From assembly GCA_033439765.1 (NCBI GenBank), contig JAULSN010000001.1, positions 8,432,001 to 8,496,000 of the forward strand: DNA of 64,000 nucleotides, written 5' to 3'. Each line of letters opens with the position of its first letter. Positions within the stretch are counted from its first letter, which is position 1. This DNA comes from Lasiosphaeria ovina (Eukaryota > Ascomycota > Sordariomycetes > Sordariales > Lasiosphaeriaceae). This document shows positions 1 through 12,237 of this stretch, piece by piece. Below the pieces are notes generated by a model, which was given only the letters and a program-made list of their open reading frames with translations, did no database searches and was not told where the DNA came from. The position numbers and the translations under genes are program-made.

Positions 1-2
1 CT

Positions 3-551
3 GCTTCAGATTTCTCCAACTTTGATGCGAACTTCAGCTGGCTTCCAAACAATTTCCAGTTTGATCCGCAGCTCTTCGGGGGCTATAGGGAGTCTCAAGA
101 GAATGTGTTGACTACCGGTCTCGACGACAGCTTCTTCAACGAGGCTTTTGAGATGGATTTCACAACGCCATACAATCTGCCTGTCCCGACTCCGGTAGTG
201 CCACCCAAGAACGACCTCATCTCACAAATTGATGCTGCCAAGAATACTGACGAAAGTTCGTACACTTGCAACAAAATATGGTACGGACAATTGGATACGA
301 AGCTATATGATTGCCACCTTGCTAACAATGCTCGTAGGGAAACATTGCAAAAGTGCCCCAAGGTTCAGAATGGCGATTTCGATTTGGACGGTCTCTGCTC
401 GGATCTGCAGAAGAAGGCCAAGTGCTCTGGCAGCGGTGCTGTGGTTGATGAAAAGGACTTCAAGAAGGTAATGCAGAAGTATCTGGGAAAATCGGACAAG
501 GACATGGCCGAGTGTGACTTCCAACTCTCTACTGCTACCGCAGAAGCCTAG
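3..551 (+). CDS. yap1: AP-1-like (Yap1/Pap1) redox transcription factor, C-terminal part
   Basis: Open at the left edge, so only the C-terminus is present; the bZIP region lies outside. Exons 3-280 and 338-551. The stretch 281-337 is best read as an intron: GTACGG donor, TGCTAAC branch site, TAG acceptor. Splicing joins ...TCNKIW to ETLQKCPKV and gives a canonical c-type cysteine-rich domain with the conserved DLDGLCSDLQKKAKCSGSG block. In the Yap1/Pap1 family this domain contains the nuclear export signal, and peroxide or diamide modifies its cysteines, trapping the factor in the nucleus to induce antioxidant genes. Five cysteines remain in the spliced tail. The intron is 57 nt without a stop, so an unspliced message stays in frame. 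Family identity is clear from the c-CRD; the symbol is given by family. Confidence 0.9.
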   Translation, partial: ASDFSNFDANFSWLPNNFQFDPQLFGGYRESQENVLTTGLDDSFFNEAFEMDFTTPYNLPVPTPVVPPKNDLISQIDAAKNTDESSYTCNKIWYGQLDTKLYDCHLANNARRETLQKCPKVQNGDFDLDGLCSDLQKKAKCSGSGAVVDEKDFKKVMQKYLGKSDKDMAECDFQLSTATAEA

Positions 552-1339
552 GACGACATCCTCACAGTTCTGGTATGCCTGCTTCTGTACACTTTGTATA
601 ATCGATTTCCGATTTCTGGGGGCCACGTCCGGCTTGCGGTTCGCATACTCGAAGAGTGGCGGTCATTCTAGGAGCATGCTGGTTTCATTTTCGTGGTTTG
701 GTGGTATGGAGGCAGGCGCCTGGTCAAATATACCTCAGGTGTCTTTATTTTTTGTTGGTCGGTTTGATCAATCTCGGGGTTACTGGAGTTAAATTTTTCT
801 ACATCTCAACCGAGAAGAAAAAAATTCCCAGGAGGCCAGGTAGCTCTGGCTTGTGGATTGGGACATGAAGCTGTCGGACAGGCAGGCGTCTACGGTTCAT
901 GGAACAAAAAAGGCCTCGGGTTGGGAAAGGCCTCCGAGTGGCTAGGGTGATTGATATGAATGGGGAGACCCTATGGAAGGGGAGGGATGGAGTTTCAGGG
1001 ACGGAGTACTCCCAATACTGGAAGTAAGGTACAACAACCAGGTGCAAGTACGCTGGCCACTTTCATTTTTGTTTTCTTATTTTCGCTCTTTTCGTTTGAG
1101 AGGGAGCATTTACAGTGATGGGAACAATTTCATGACCTCGATTGCCAATGAAACAGATGCAGAGAGATGGAGACAGAGTGCCTGTAGCTGTAGGATTTGG
1201 GAATGTAGTGGAGGCGGCCGGCGAGATGGTCAAGGTGAAATGATATACTATTTTCATATCATCGCTAAGCTTGGCCAGTTGTAGCTACCTAGGTAGGTAG
1301 GCACCAATACTCGACTCTTCAAAGACTCATTCATATGGC
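552..1339. other. Convergent intergenic spacer
   Basis: The 3' flanks of the AP-1 gene and of the carboxylesterase gene on the other strand. No convincing coding region. A palindromic TACCTAGGTA followed by further AGGTAG units lies at 1286-1301; similar CCTAGG-centred motifs recur in other spacers of this window. Confidence 0.6.
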
Positions 1340-3514
1340 CTATTTATTACCACCGCGATAGTTTGCGTTTGGGTCGACAGAGACCTTGACAAGCCCTTGC
1401 GAGACGACTGCGCCGGGTGGTGCATAGCCGCCCAGAGCTGTCACGGCAGCGCTCAAGTCTCGCCAGAAATTGCAGGGTGTCTTCTGGTTCTGCGAGTCGC
1501 TGACCGTCCCAAACCCCCAGTTCCCCACGTCCACCACGCCGGCGATCTGTTCTGCACCTCCGCCCGAGCCCTTGCTGCCGCCGCTGACGGGGTGGTTCCA
1601 CTTGACCGTCGGCGGCACGTTCCAGATTTTCCGGTTCGTGTTGGGGTCACCCGTCGTGATGTACGAAGCAAAGTACGACTGCATGCCGTTGCTGATACCG
1701 GAGACGAGCGCGCCTAGCACGGGCGCCATCAGCACGGCGAGGTCTGCGAGGAAGGTGTCGGCCGTGAAGGCGGTGCTGAAGAAGGTCGGCACCAGGTCTG
1801 TTCCGTGGATCCCGGGCCAGACACTGTACTGCATGTTCCAGACCTTCGAGTCGCCAATGGCCTCGGTGATGTCTGTGGCATTCTGTCAGCAGGTGAAGCC
1901 TCGTGGCAAACGAAACATGGAAGCGGCTAGGTAGCTAGCTGACTGCCCCTGACCACTGAGTAGAGAGGTCGGCACTTACACCTGACATTGCAAGTGAAGC
2001 ACCCGTCACGGAGGAATGCCGCGGCACGTGCTGTCTGGCTGGGGTACTTCGGCTGTTTGCTGTTATTGCTGCCGCTCATGGGAGGATAGAACGCTTCGAT
2101 CTGGGCATTGACACCCGCTGTGCGTGCGTACTTTGGAAAGGAGGAGTCTATATACATAGAGAATGCTGCATCAGTCTGGATTGACTTGTTAACGAAGAGG
2201 CTCGCTTCGTCCGCGACGTGAGACAGAACCAACGACTCAACTGGCCAGAAGTGGCCTGAGCTGAGTTCCAAGACGGGAAGCTGGCGAATAAACGACCCAT
2301 CGGCGGCCGGTCCAATGGGAAAGGAGCCGGATGAAGGCTTAACGTTGAGAGCCGTGTTTGCCTTGACCAAGGTGGCAGAGTCGGCGGCACGGAGGCAGGC
2401 GAGTCCTTTGCCTGCGCATCCAGCATGACCGGCGAAGGTGTTGAAGGTCGCTTCCACTGCCCCGGCACGATCCCATTGTGGCTGGAAGGCCGGAGATTGC
2501 AGTATAGCTTTTGAAAACAGCGGATCTAGGCCGCCGCCTTGGGCAACCAGATGATGGACGATAGATCCTGCCCCGGCGGATTCACCCATAGCCGTAACCC
2601 GCGTGGGGTCGCCACCGACGAGGCTTATATGATCCCGAACCCATTGGAACGCGGCTCGCTGGTCCCAAAGCCCTGCGTTTGGCAGCCCGTCACGCTCCAT
2701 GGTCGTCCCGGCAAGAAAGCCGAAGGCGCCGAGCCGGTAGTTCATGGCCACGAATATCATATTGTTGTTGGACTGGCCCATCATTCCAGAGCCATCATAA
2801 AATGGCAACTGTGGCTGCATCGTGTCCTTGCTCCCGAAGACGTAAGCCCCTCCATAGATCCAGACCACGACTGGTAGTTTGAGAGACGTGTTCTTCAACG
2901 CCTTCCCCGGAACGTAGACGTCAAGAAAGAGGCAGTCCTCGCTCCCGCCAGAGAATAGCGGAACGGGGATTCCACCCAGACTGGTATTTCTAGTTAGCAC
3001 GTAAATATATCTATACAGAGCCCGCTCCAGCTGATATACGCACACAAGCACTTACAACTGGTTGATGGCAGCCCCAATTGGCGAGCTATTCCCAGTTCCG
3101 ACGACGCTCATTCCCGAGACGGCCGATTGTACGCACTTTGGACCATAGCTCCCGTCCTGAACAGTAGCATTATTCGACGGTGGAGCAGGTTTCGCCCACC
3201 TGAGATTTCCGACAGGTGGTGCCGCAAAACGAATGTTTTTGAAGACATATCTGGTAAACATTATATCAGCACAAACTGTTTTAGTACGGCTCCGAAGCCA
3301 TCTCCAGTGCTCGTCGTCAGGAGACGACTTACATGTCGCTTGAGGCACGGTAGCTCGATGCTCTATAAGAGCCATATGGCAACGTAAGGATCGGCAAGGC
3401 CGTCTGGGTTTGGAAGCTCACCCCCAGGGGAAGAGAAACAACAAAGGACAGTTGAAAGAGTATCAGCAACGAGAGAAAGAAGAAAAAGAGCGGAGGCCTA
3501 GGCAATGATGGCAT
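1340..3514 (-). CDS. Secreted carboxylesterase/lipase, type B (COesterase family)
   Basis: Four exons: 3514-3333, 3250-3056, 2989-1980, 1872-1340; 639 aa. Phases fit at each junction and the donors are GTAAGT-like, except that the third could also be placed slightly upstream. The N-terminus is a strong signal peptide (a run of F/L after MPSLPRPP), so the enzyme is probably secreted. Family marks in order: KNIRFAAPPVGNLRWAKP, the SEDCLFLDVYVP block, the oxyanion-loop motif IYGGAY, the nucleophile elbow GESAGAGS (Ser about residue 263), and the histidine motif HGTD near residue 485. The third triad acid is probably in VADEASLF. The family hydrolyses carboxylic esters (lipids, feruloyl or xenobiotic esters); the substrate cannot be told from sequence. 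It converges with the AP-1 gene. Confidence 0.88.
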
Positions 3515-5659
3515 TCTGGGCAGAGAGAGAATGGAACGTCTTGTTACGCCCTCTTGCCATCACCCTCGGTGCGAAAAATGACTTTCTATGCTGGCTGTGG
3601 GGGAATTACATGCCCAAGCAAGCTGACTGAGCTAAGCTGTAGGATAGAAAGAAAGAAAGAAATCACCGAAAGTGTCGAAGGAGTGAAGATGAACTTCATC
3701 ATACGGCTGGCCCTGGGCGGGCCGTTAATAACAGCTCTCCGGAGCTCGCAAAGCTCGGGCCTTACGAGACCAACAGCACCAAGACACAATAACAATTGTT
3801 GTCAACCAATTGGTCACTAACTGGCCTTCAGATCTCGCCTGGGGTCTTGAAATTCGGCTGACCTCCCAGCCTCTTCTCTCCCATCGGAAGCAAGGCCGGC
3901 CGCTTCGCGGCAGGGATAGATGAATAAAAGTCCAATGCCATGTGCCAGCAACCCTCCATTGTGCCTTAGCTCCCGCTCGAGGCTCAAGGGCATCGGGCAA
4001 ATGGGGACGGCGGAACCGCGTCTGGAGCTCAAATCCAGGGGCGCGCCATGCGGCGTTGGGCAGTTTGAGAAGCCAGAGCCTTGCTCCAAAGAGGAAATCA
4101 TCTCCTCGGGGGGAGAGAGAGCTTGAGCTTGTGGGGGGACTTGATTAGAAGTTTTTGTTGGTTCGTTGAGCTGTGGTTGCTGGTTGGTGAGAGACGGGCG
4201 AATCAGCGGGTTGAGACGGATGTTATTATGTGCGGAGGGCCAGCTGGAAGGGGTGGGTGGGCGCTTTCGAGAAACAGGAACCCGTCGATGGCGCACGGCC
4301 AATCAAGTCGCCAAAGGACGCTCTCTTTGGGCGAACGCTTCAAGTGGGGGCTTTCAATAAATGAGATCGCTGGATGGAAGTGCCCGACGGGACATTATTT
4401 GATAGAGAAGCTATCATTGCGAAAGAAAAAATGAACAGGCAGACAGAACAACAAAAAGTGAGCTGTGAATAGCCGACGCGGCCGAACATAGTCGATAGCG
4501 CGCTGCTTACGGACAAGAACAGTGTAGTCTGGATGGCAAGAAGATAAACAGCAGACAACTTTGTCATACCAAGAAACATGATGATGATGCACCAAAGCAA
4601 TCCGAAGTCCTGGGCTAATATTAGCAATTCGGTATGAATATGATATGATGCAAGAATAAGCAAAACTAAAAGGCAGTCGGTTTTGTGCAAGTTTCCATGT
4701 TAGAGTCTAGCTCCGATAGAGGAAGGATAGAAATAAACCGAACTCTATAAAAGCAGCCATATTCGACTCAGCAGCCGCGAAAGTGGAGAGCACCACAAAA
4801 GAGGAAGGAACATGTGTTCAGATGTTTGCAGTTTACAATTGCTTCATTTTGAAGCTCGGCACAAACGACATGGGCACCTTCCCGATCCTGCTACTTGGTC
4901 CTCGAAGTCCTCCAAAGTCCGTAATAAGCAACCTAATAGAGATGGTTTATTTGGAACTTACGTATCCAAGTGCCGTAAATGATCGCCTTTGAATGGAGAC
5001 TGTTACTCACCAGCAGCACAGTGCAGATGCATTTCTGATGCAGACGGGCTAGTTGAATGTCCGGACGTCTTCGGCTCGGGCCAAAGCAGAGAGCCGCGGG
5101 CCTGGTATGCCCTCAATAAACATCAGGTAACAAGAACAGGTTAGCAATACAAACTTCGTTCAGTCATGAGGCTTAAATCGCTGGGTTCTTATATAAACGA
5201 CTGGTTCATATAGCAGAGAGAGGGAGTTTAACATCTCCGCGCATACAGATGGATTCGTTGGCCGAATCACATCCCATTCGACATCGTTACTAACAGATGG
5301 ATGGATAGAAAATCGCCGTGTGCGCCTATTCAGACTGACAACAATACGAACCGAGTTTCCAGAACGCCAACCAAAAAATTGTCTTAAATGCCACAAACGC
5401 TGAAGCCATAACATCGCCCCCGGATATTCCCAAAAAAACTCGAATCTCTCGTCGCAACCAGAATCAAACGAGAAAAAAGGCCGTCACCAACTCAAATCAC
5501 AGCAACAAGAGTGTCACCAATATCCATCCTGCCAGTTACGTCAGCTGTTAACCCCTCGTCGTAGTCACGATGGTTAGTGGTTCAAAAGAACTCATGTCGC
5601 CATCTGATAAACCCGTATAGTAACGGCGAACATCCTAGTTTCGCCGTATGTTTTGAGTC
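3515..5659. other. Gene-poor intergenic region
   Basis: About 2.1 kb upstream of the carboxylesterase and downstream of the SH3 gene. Several short open frames exist on both strands (for example 3817-4302 minus, 4340-4690 minus), but none shows a recognisable domain, a splice-supported extension or coding-like composition. It probably holds the esterase promoter and untranslated regions. A CCTAGG site lies at 3497-3502, inside exon 1 of the esterase. Confidence 0.5.
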
Positions 5660-7160
5660 TTAGTCCTGCTCCTTCATTTTCACGTAGTTGCTTGGGAATA
5701 TTCCGTGCTTTGTGCCAACCATGCCCGTCCTGTTGTGCAGTTAGTCTACAAGTTCTTCCATGGCATGGGAGGCCGCGAGGGAAGCAGGCCCGAAACGTAC
5801 CACCAGTCGTTGTCGCTCTCTGTCTTCTTCAAAACCGTGATGATGTCACCTTTTTGGAAACCAAGGTCTCCTGGCTGGTCCGCCTCGAACGTAAAGAGGG
5901 CCACGGCCTCGTTTTTCTTCATAAGGGCCTGCTTGCTCGCAAAGTTGGGCTTCGGTGCTGCAGGCCGACCTGGGCCGACCTTCTTCTCACCCGGCGACAG
6001 CGGCGATAGCGGAGAGATGGGAGAGCCCTGCCCGCCGTAGCCGCTGTCGTTGAAAGTGGTCGACCTTGACGTCTGTCCAAAGGGCCGGGGTTGGTCGTAC
6101 ACATCGTCTTGCCAGGTGCTGGATCTCTTCGGTCGGCCAAACTCATCGCGTGAAAAGCCATCTCCGTTGGCACCGGTCCGGGACTGGCCCTCGCCGTACG
6201 CAGGTCCCGTCTTATTACCCCACACCACATCGTCATGGCTGTCGTCGTACACGGGTATGTCGTTGTACATGCGGTTATCTGCCACACTCGGACTCGCCAT
6301 CCCGCTAAAGGCCCTCGAATTCAGTATGCTCAGGAGGGAGGAGCATTGCGGCGGCGGGCGCTCGGATCCGGAAAGGAGTTCGCGCGCCGAGATGGGACGA
6401 CCGTATAGCTTAGTGTTGGCATCTTTCCGTTCCACAATGACTGAGCCTTCCAGCGACACACCAGCAAACAACCCCTTCGTCTTGGAGTAGCTGAAAATTC
6501 CTGCGACACTTCGGAGCGACGCCGCTCCAGCCGCTTCTGCATTCCTGCCCACCGGACCTGCCGCAATCGAGACGTTGCCACCTAGAGTGAGCGAGCCGGC
6601 TTGTGAGAATGTCTTTACGGCGCTCGCATCGTTGAGAATGAAGACGAAATCGGTAATCTCGATGCCTATTTGGCCGCCAAATCCTGCGCCACCAGTCGCA
6701 ATGGCTGTTGGCGCACTCCAACCGCCGTCGGGCAGGCGGGCGACGACAAGTCCGCTTCCGAAGCGAGCCGAGCCGAGAAAGCCGGCCTTGATTACCGTGA
6801 GAATCGCAAGGCCCTATTACAGTAGAGAGTCAGTCGCTGCGGCCAGCTCCAGGGCGTAGGTGTTATCACGGCTGACGACGACGGCGACGGGGGCGGGGAA
6901 TTGGAAGAACACCCCGCTTGGGTTCTTACCTTGGCGTTTGCAAGCACAGACGGCGGGATGACCTTGTCAGGAGAGAAAGCTTGACGCGGGTCGACGAACG
7001 AGGTTAAAATCTTGCCGCATTTCTTGCACTCGGCTGTGACATTCTATGTCAGCTATCGGAACTGGAGCATTTATTGACTTCGTGCATGTCGCGTCGACCT
7101 GCGGAAGGATCGGAGAGGCTTACAAGCCAGAGACGACGGCAGAGGATTGTTGAGACCCAT
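5660..7160 (-). CDS. Ysc84/Lsb3-Lsb4-type SH3 domain protein of actin patches
   Basis: Four exons: 7160-7124, 7033-6930, 6813-5801, 5729-5660; 407 aa, all phases consistent. The start MGLNNPLPSSL is the usual start of the family. Residues 1 to about 210 form the YSC84 (SYLF) domain: ECKKCGKIL, the FVDPRQAFSPDKVIPPSVL block, GFGGQIGIEITDFVFILND, and an AGPVGRNAEAA segment. A proline/serine-rich linker follows, then a C-terminal SH3 domain (about 345-407: ALFTFEADQPGDLGFQKGD, DNDWW, GIFPSNYVKM) completed only after the last intron. In yeast the SYLF domain binds phosphoinositides and actin, and the SH3 domain recruits proline-rich partners such as Las17 during endocytosis. The same role is inferred here. 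Confidence 0.93.
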
Positions 7161-8485
7161 GGCTATGGCTGCCTAGGAGATTGGGTAGAGACCTTGAGGG
7201 TTGGAAGCGAGGGGGGCTAGGTATATCGTATGTTTGACGTTGATATCGTCTGGTGTTGTGATGAGAAGGAGGAGAGTGACTTTAGAGCACTGTTCCGAGG
7301 GAGAGTTTTGCACTAGATCCCGGAGGCTGTGAGGTGGCGCTGAGTTTGTCTCCAGGCCGCGCAAGGTGGACGACCAGAACTCGGAGTCAGTGGGTTAGCC
7401 GACCCGGCTTGGTTTGTCGGAACTGGAATGCCGCGATGGGGTTGGCTGATTAAGCCGCGAACGGAATTATTTCATGTAATTATTGTAAGAAAACTTGAGT
7501 TCGACCGCGATGGCAAAGGAGGCCGCTTGCCGCGCGTCGACGTGCAATAAAGAGGCTGTGTTCTTGTGCGGGAAAGACTGCACGAGGTGGGATGAATTTC
7601 AATAGTATCAGGGGCTTTCCTAGCACAGCAGCCTTCTAGGAGCTTCCCCGCGTCATCTCTCCCACCTACCCCCCCACCCGGCTCTCAGCCACGCCGGCTT
7701 TGTAGGCAGTCGTGGCTGGGTCACCGTTCGATCCACGAAGACGAGTTATGCAGTCTCGGACGATAAGAACGACGTAAAAGTGCGCTTATGATTATCAATA
7801 ACCGTAAACGAGCAGTTCTAGCAGTCTTGGGAATATTTAGTTCGGAATTGCGCCGCTTAACCCCTGATTTCACGCCTTACCAATTGCTCCTAAACTTTAT
7901 CTCCCAGTTAATGACCCCGAATTAGTGACATCATGATGAAGTCAGCCACTGTGTGGCTGGTGACTTGCCGACCGGCATGGTCGGCCAACCACATCAAGCA
8001 AACTTTAAGTCCGGCAAGACCCTGGCCTGGCCCCTTTTGACAGCCCCTAATTAAGGTAGCGAGTCTAACGACCACGACCTGCTGCCGGATTATCCACGCC
8101 CCAAACCTCGAGACCCGACACGACTGATCGACCGACCGCACGGCCACGGCCTTCGACTTGCGACGGAGATATTCCTTTTATTCCTCCTTTATTCTTGTGA
8201 TTGTTTTTTTTCAACCATCCTGGGAAGTCCCTTTTATCTACCGCGTAACCGAACAAAGAAGACGATCATCCACCCGCACTCCGAGTTCCTTCTTCCTTTT
8301 GCCGAACTGGGGGTGGTCATCGTCACATCCGTCCTCGCAACCGACCTGAAACAAACCGTGTGTTCTCGAGAGAAGAGAGCCCTTAATTGCGCTCCTGCAT
8401 TTTGTCGCCTGCAGCACCTCTTGGCTATCGCGCGCCCACGGTCTCTCAGAGTTTTGCACTCAAGCGACGAACCACAAAGGCAACG
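7161..8485. promoter_or_regulatory. Divergent promoter region between the Ysc84-like and Sft1-like genes
   Basis: These 1.3 kb separate two start codons facing away from each other, so both promoters should lie here. The half next to the SNARE gene (about 8160-8480) is pyrimidine-rich, as in many fungal 5' leaders. No coding region could be supported and no classical TATA box is obvious. Confidence 0.5.
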
Positions 8486-8876
8486 ATGTCGGAATCGTAC
8501 GAGCGCGAGCGGCAAAACAATGCCCGCCTAGATGAGCTCTCGGCCAAAGTGTCGGCGCTGCGCGGCGTGACGATCGACATCTACGACAGCGCGCGGTCAC
8601 ACGAAGTGATTGAGTCTACGGTAGGGAGATTTCTTTTCTGTCTTTGCGCCTCACAGGCTGCACGCGCCAACCACTTAGCGACCCCAAGACTGACGAAATG
8701 CCTTTCAAAATATATAGTCCGAGACCTTCTCCACCATGGGCACGCAGCTCAAAGGCTCCGCAACGCGCCTGGGGCGCATGGCCGCGTCGGGGAACAAAGT
8801 CGCCGTGCTGAAGCTGTCCGGCATCCTGATCGGCGTGGTGATTGTGCTCTACTACATCTATCGGCTGATGTTCTGA
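8486..8876 (+). CDS. sft1: Sft1/Bet1-like Qc-SNARE, tail-anchored
   Basis: Two exons, 8486-8620 and 8718-8876; 97 aa. The ATG is that of MSESYERERQNNARLDELS. The SNARE helix runs from about residue 10 to 75, with the signature ALRGVTIDIYDSA and, after the intron, SETFSTMGTQLKGSATRLGR. Residues about 78-96 form a hydrophobic tail anchor (LSGILIGVVIVLYYIYRLMF) with almost nothing after it. Sft1 works in retrograde and intra-Golgi fusion. Bet1 is the close alternative (ER-to-Golgi), but fungal Bet1 normally carries a longer N-terminal region, which is absent here, so Sft1 is favoured. Confidence 0.85.
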
Positions 8877-9550
8877 GCGGGCGCCCCCCGGGACGCACAC
8901 CTGCGCCAATGATGGCCGAACAGCAACCATTATCATGCACTATATTTGCTGCTGCGACTGCTACTAAGGGCCGGTTGCGTGGTTGCTACAGCCAAGGAGG
9001 ACCCTTAGAGGGAGAATGGTTACTTAATACGCGGGACAAGACCAGACTGGGAAGAGAAGGAAAGAGAAATGGATGCAGCCACTACTAATGCTGTATGTAC
9101 CAATATTCATCGGCGCGTGGGGATATCAAGGGTTTGTTTCAATGGAACGGACTACGATGAAGTGGGATTGCCAAGTGCAAGGGAGCATAGCAACGGCGTC
9201 AAGGTTAGGGTTTGGATTGTCTCTTTTTGTTAGGAAGAGCGCTTCAATTGTTTCCACTGGTTCAAATGGGCATGGAAGATCAAGAATTGTAAATCTATAG
9301 GTGTCCATGTTATTTTCGTCCCTCTCAATGGTCTCATGATGTCTCCCCGGTACAAAGTTGGGCTATGTGAGCACTTCTTAACTGTCCTTCATTTTTTAGG
9401 TCTCTCCATGCTACGCGCAATTCGTAATCCTGTGTTTAAAGTCATTGTCAGATATATATTCCGACTTTCCATACTTATCCTGGCACTGTTAGTTCTGCTG
9501 CCGTCCCGACCCACGCATGACACATGCCTTTGGAGAGAGGGTTCCGCCTT
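8877..9550. other. Convergent intergenic spacer
   Basis: The 3' flanks of the SNARE gene (plus) and the ArfGAP gene (minus). No supported gene. Confidence 0.5.
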
Positions 9551-11375
9551 TTATTCCCAAACATTCGAGAATAGATCCTCGCTCGCGGCTCCAAAGCCTG
9601 TTGTGGGCTTGGGCGCGCCGGCGGGATTAGCAGCTACCGGTGCGCTGCTCGTCCACCCTCCAAATTCTTCGTCCGCAGCAACCTTGGGGGCGGGCGCAAA
9701 GCCCCCAGCGGCGCCGGGTACAATGGGCTGGCTAGCAAAGGATCCAGTACTGCTGCCCCACCCAAAATCATTTGCTGAAGCTGCAGTCGTCTTGGGCACC
9801 TCCGGGCTCTTTTTGGGCGCTTCAGGGGCTGACCACGCATTTGAGCCCCATATGTCAGAATTCGACAGGTTGTTCGAACCAGCCGAACTCAGCGACCCAA
9901 GCGGGTTCGCCGGAGCCGCTGGGGCAGGAGGGGATTTGCGCTGCGCTGCCGAAAGATTAAACACGGAGGGTGTGGTTGTCGCCGCTGCCGGTGCCACGAC
10001 TGGCTGTGGGGCTGCTGCAGCGCGAGGAGGAGATGACGTTGAGAAGTCGAATAAATCGCCCAGTGCGGCCGATGGCGGCGGTGAGGCAAATTTGGGGGCA
10101 ACGGATTGCGCAGGTGTTAGAGCAGGAGAGGTGAAACCGCCAAAGCTGCTCCCATTTCCGATAGACTGTTGTCGCTGGTGAGCGGCCGTGGCGGGTTTCG
10201 AGTCGAAGAAGCTTCCGCCGCTTAGGTTTGAGAAGGCCGGGTTATTGGACTGAGGGGCCGGCCGAGGAGACGAGAAGCTCCCGAGACCTGCGAAGGCATC
10301 TTTCTGGAGAGGCTTGGGAGGTGCTGGGCTCCCGAAGCTGAGGTTTCCAAAGGCATCATTGAGCCCTCCGTACGAACTCGGCGCTTGGCTCATGCCCGTT
10401 GGAGACGGCATTCCGCTCATCGAGCTCGACGAAACGTGGGAGACTTGTTGCGACGCAGCCGGCGGCTGGGAGCGCGGAGCGGTCGCATAAAGAGAAAGAA
10501 TCGACTGCTTCAGATCTGGGCGCGACTGGTTTGCAATGCCAGGTGTGCCAGTCGTGCTCGCTGGCCGCGGAGGTGCAGAAGGTTGGCCTCCCATAAAATC
10601 CAACCCGAGAAGCGAGTCCTTGGTGCTGGTTGCCTTTGGCGGAGCGAGTTCGGATTTAAGAGGAACCTGTGTCACTGTCGGGCTTGTCGTACTAGCTCTG
10701 AGTGGCAATGGGTCCCCCCCGATGAGATCCGCGAGAGGGGGTGAAGCGATTAATCGCGGATCGGCAGTCTGGCCAACAGAGGCTTTGCGGGCCTGTTCCC
10801 TGTGCTCGATGTTCTGCTTCTCCTTGACCACACTCAAAGGAACATCGTCGTCCGCTTCGGCATCCAGAGTTGCGGGATCCGGCATAGGACCGTCCATTAC
10901 CCACCTCTTGAGCTCATATTTGGTCCGAATGAAGTTCTCGATTTTAGATTCGGAGGGCACGTGGCCGGGAGCCAGCTTCGCCTCCCAGTACTTGTTCGCG
11001 CGCGCGTTTCCCCAGTTCAAAATGCTCTGCAGTTGCTCGTCGGTCCATGAGTCAAGGTCAACCGACTTGACACGGCTGATGTGAGTGCCCATGCCACGGT
11101 GGATGCCCGAGCACCGGATGCAGACAAAGACGCCCAAGTTCCAGCTCGCCCATCGCGGGTCTACATCACCAAGCAGTTAGCACCTTGCTTTGGCAGCTCA
11201 ACGACAGGCGGCCTTGACTCCAACCCAGCTACGGGTCCAGGGTGATAAGATACTCACGTTTATTGCGCTTGCAATCGGCGCATACCTTGTTGGGCTCCAA
11301 TTTGAGGAGGCTCTTGATGGTTATTAGGTTTCTAGCCGCCCTTTCGGCCGCGGGGTTAGGCGGTCGTCGAGACAT
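9551..11375 (-). CDS. ArfGAP with N-terminal zinc finger (Age2/SMAP-like)
   Basis: Two exons, 11375-11258 and 11160-9551; 575 aa. The intron splits codon 40 (C|AC, His). The ArfGAP zinc finger is complete: C32-x2-C35-x17-C53-x2-C56, followed by SGIHRGMG with the arginine finger at R61, and the ISRVKSVDLDSWTDEQ helix. The domain ends near residue 130. The remainder is a long, low-complexity Ser/Pro/Ala tail with NPF-free short motifs such as FGNLSF, WGSNAW and FGWGSS, ending in NVWE, like the unstructured clathrin/adaptor-binding tails of Age2 and SMAP proteins. It should stimulate GTP hydrolysis by Arf at the trans-Golgi or endosomes. No ankyrin or PH domain is present, which excludes the larger ArfGAP classes. 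Confidence 0.9.
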
Positions 11376-12237
11376 CGCGTATACGTCAATGTGGTGAGAG
11401 AATTAACGAAGATACAGGCCTGCCTCTTCGTTTCAGTGTTGTGATTGGCGAGTTGAAAGGCAGTTGGCTTGTGTACGGTTGGGGGATTTGGCGTCGTGGG
11501 CTTTCCTCGAGTTTGGCCGTTCTGAGCCCGCTAGATTGGCATAGGGGGGGTTGTCCTCTATCAGGTAAGACCAAGGCGCTAATTAGGGTGCAAGTGACGA
11601 CCCCCTTGTTGCTAATTAAGCTATAACGTTAACGAGTCACGACCCCGCTTTATGTATGTCACGTCTTTCTTCGATAAGATAAAAGCCCTAACCCTGGCTA
11701 CAAATAGACCGTGTGGATGGCTTCCCTCGTTAGTAACATCAGTACTGCCAACAATCGATGCCGAACTGAACCCTGGAAGTGTGCCCTCTCGAGGGCCGAG
11801 GCTGACGATTCAGTGAGATGGAACAAAGGGGCCAACAATGCAAATCCCAGCGATGTGGAATACTTTGATGAAATCGTGCGGGGGCCAAGCCCAGTGAGGA
11901 ATCATTCTCTGACACATTGCTAAACTCAGTTCAGCACAGCCAGCTTCCCCAAGCTTGTAGTGTACGGGCTAGTAAGTAACGCTGGCTAGGTTGTAACGGA
12001 TTATTCATACGGCCCCGGACTTCCTCGCCGGGCTGGTTTTTAGCACTGCACGACGCCTCTGATGATTCCAAATCGCCACGGCCTGGCGGCCTTTGTCAAA
12101 GCCCGCAACAATTTGTCAATGCCATAGGCACATGCTCCATAGTGTATAAGTAGCCTTGAAACATTCACTTTGGCAACACATCGCACACATATATATACCA
12201 CCATTGCCCTCAGCTTCCATCATCCAATCTACCCTTC
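11376..12237. promoter_or_regulatory. Divergent promoter region, ArfGAP and MsrB genes
   Basis: These 862 bp lie between two outward-facing start codons. No supported coding region. A TATA-like element (TATAAG, 12145-12150) sits about 90 bp before the MsrB start codon, and a TA-repeat (ATATATATA) lies at about 12190. Confidence 0.5.
12145..12150 (+). promoter_or_regulatory. Candidate TATA element of the MsrB gene
   Basis: TATAAG about 90 bp upstream of the MsrB ATG at 12238, within the usual distance for a fungal gene with a short leader. Assigned by sequence and position only. Confidence 0.35.

Noticed and set aside
7724..7735. GTTCGATCC, similar to a tRNA B box
   Set aside because: No matching A box or acceptor stem could be folded around it by eye.
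9336..10181. 281-codon plus-strand frame
   Set aside because: Mostly antisense to the low-complexity tail of the ArfGAP gene; Ala/Gly-rich runs mirror that tail.
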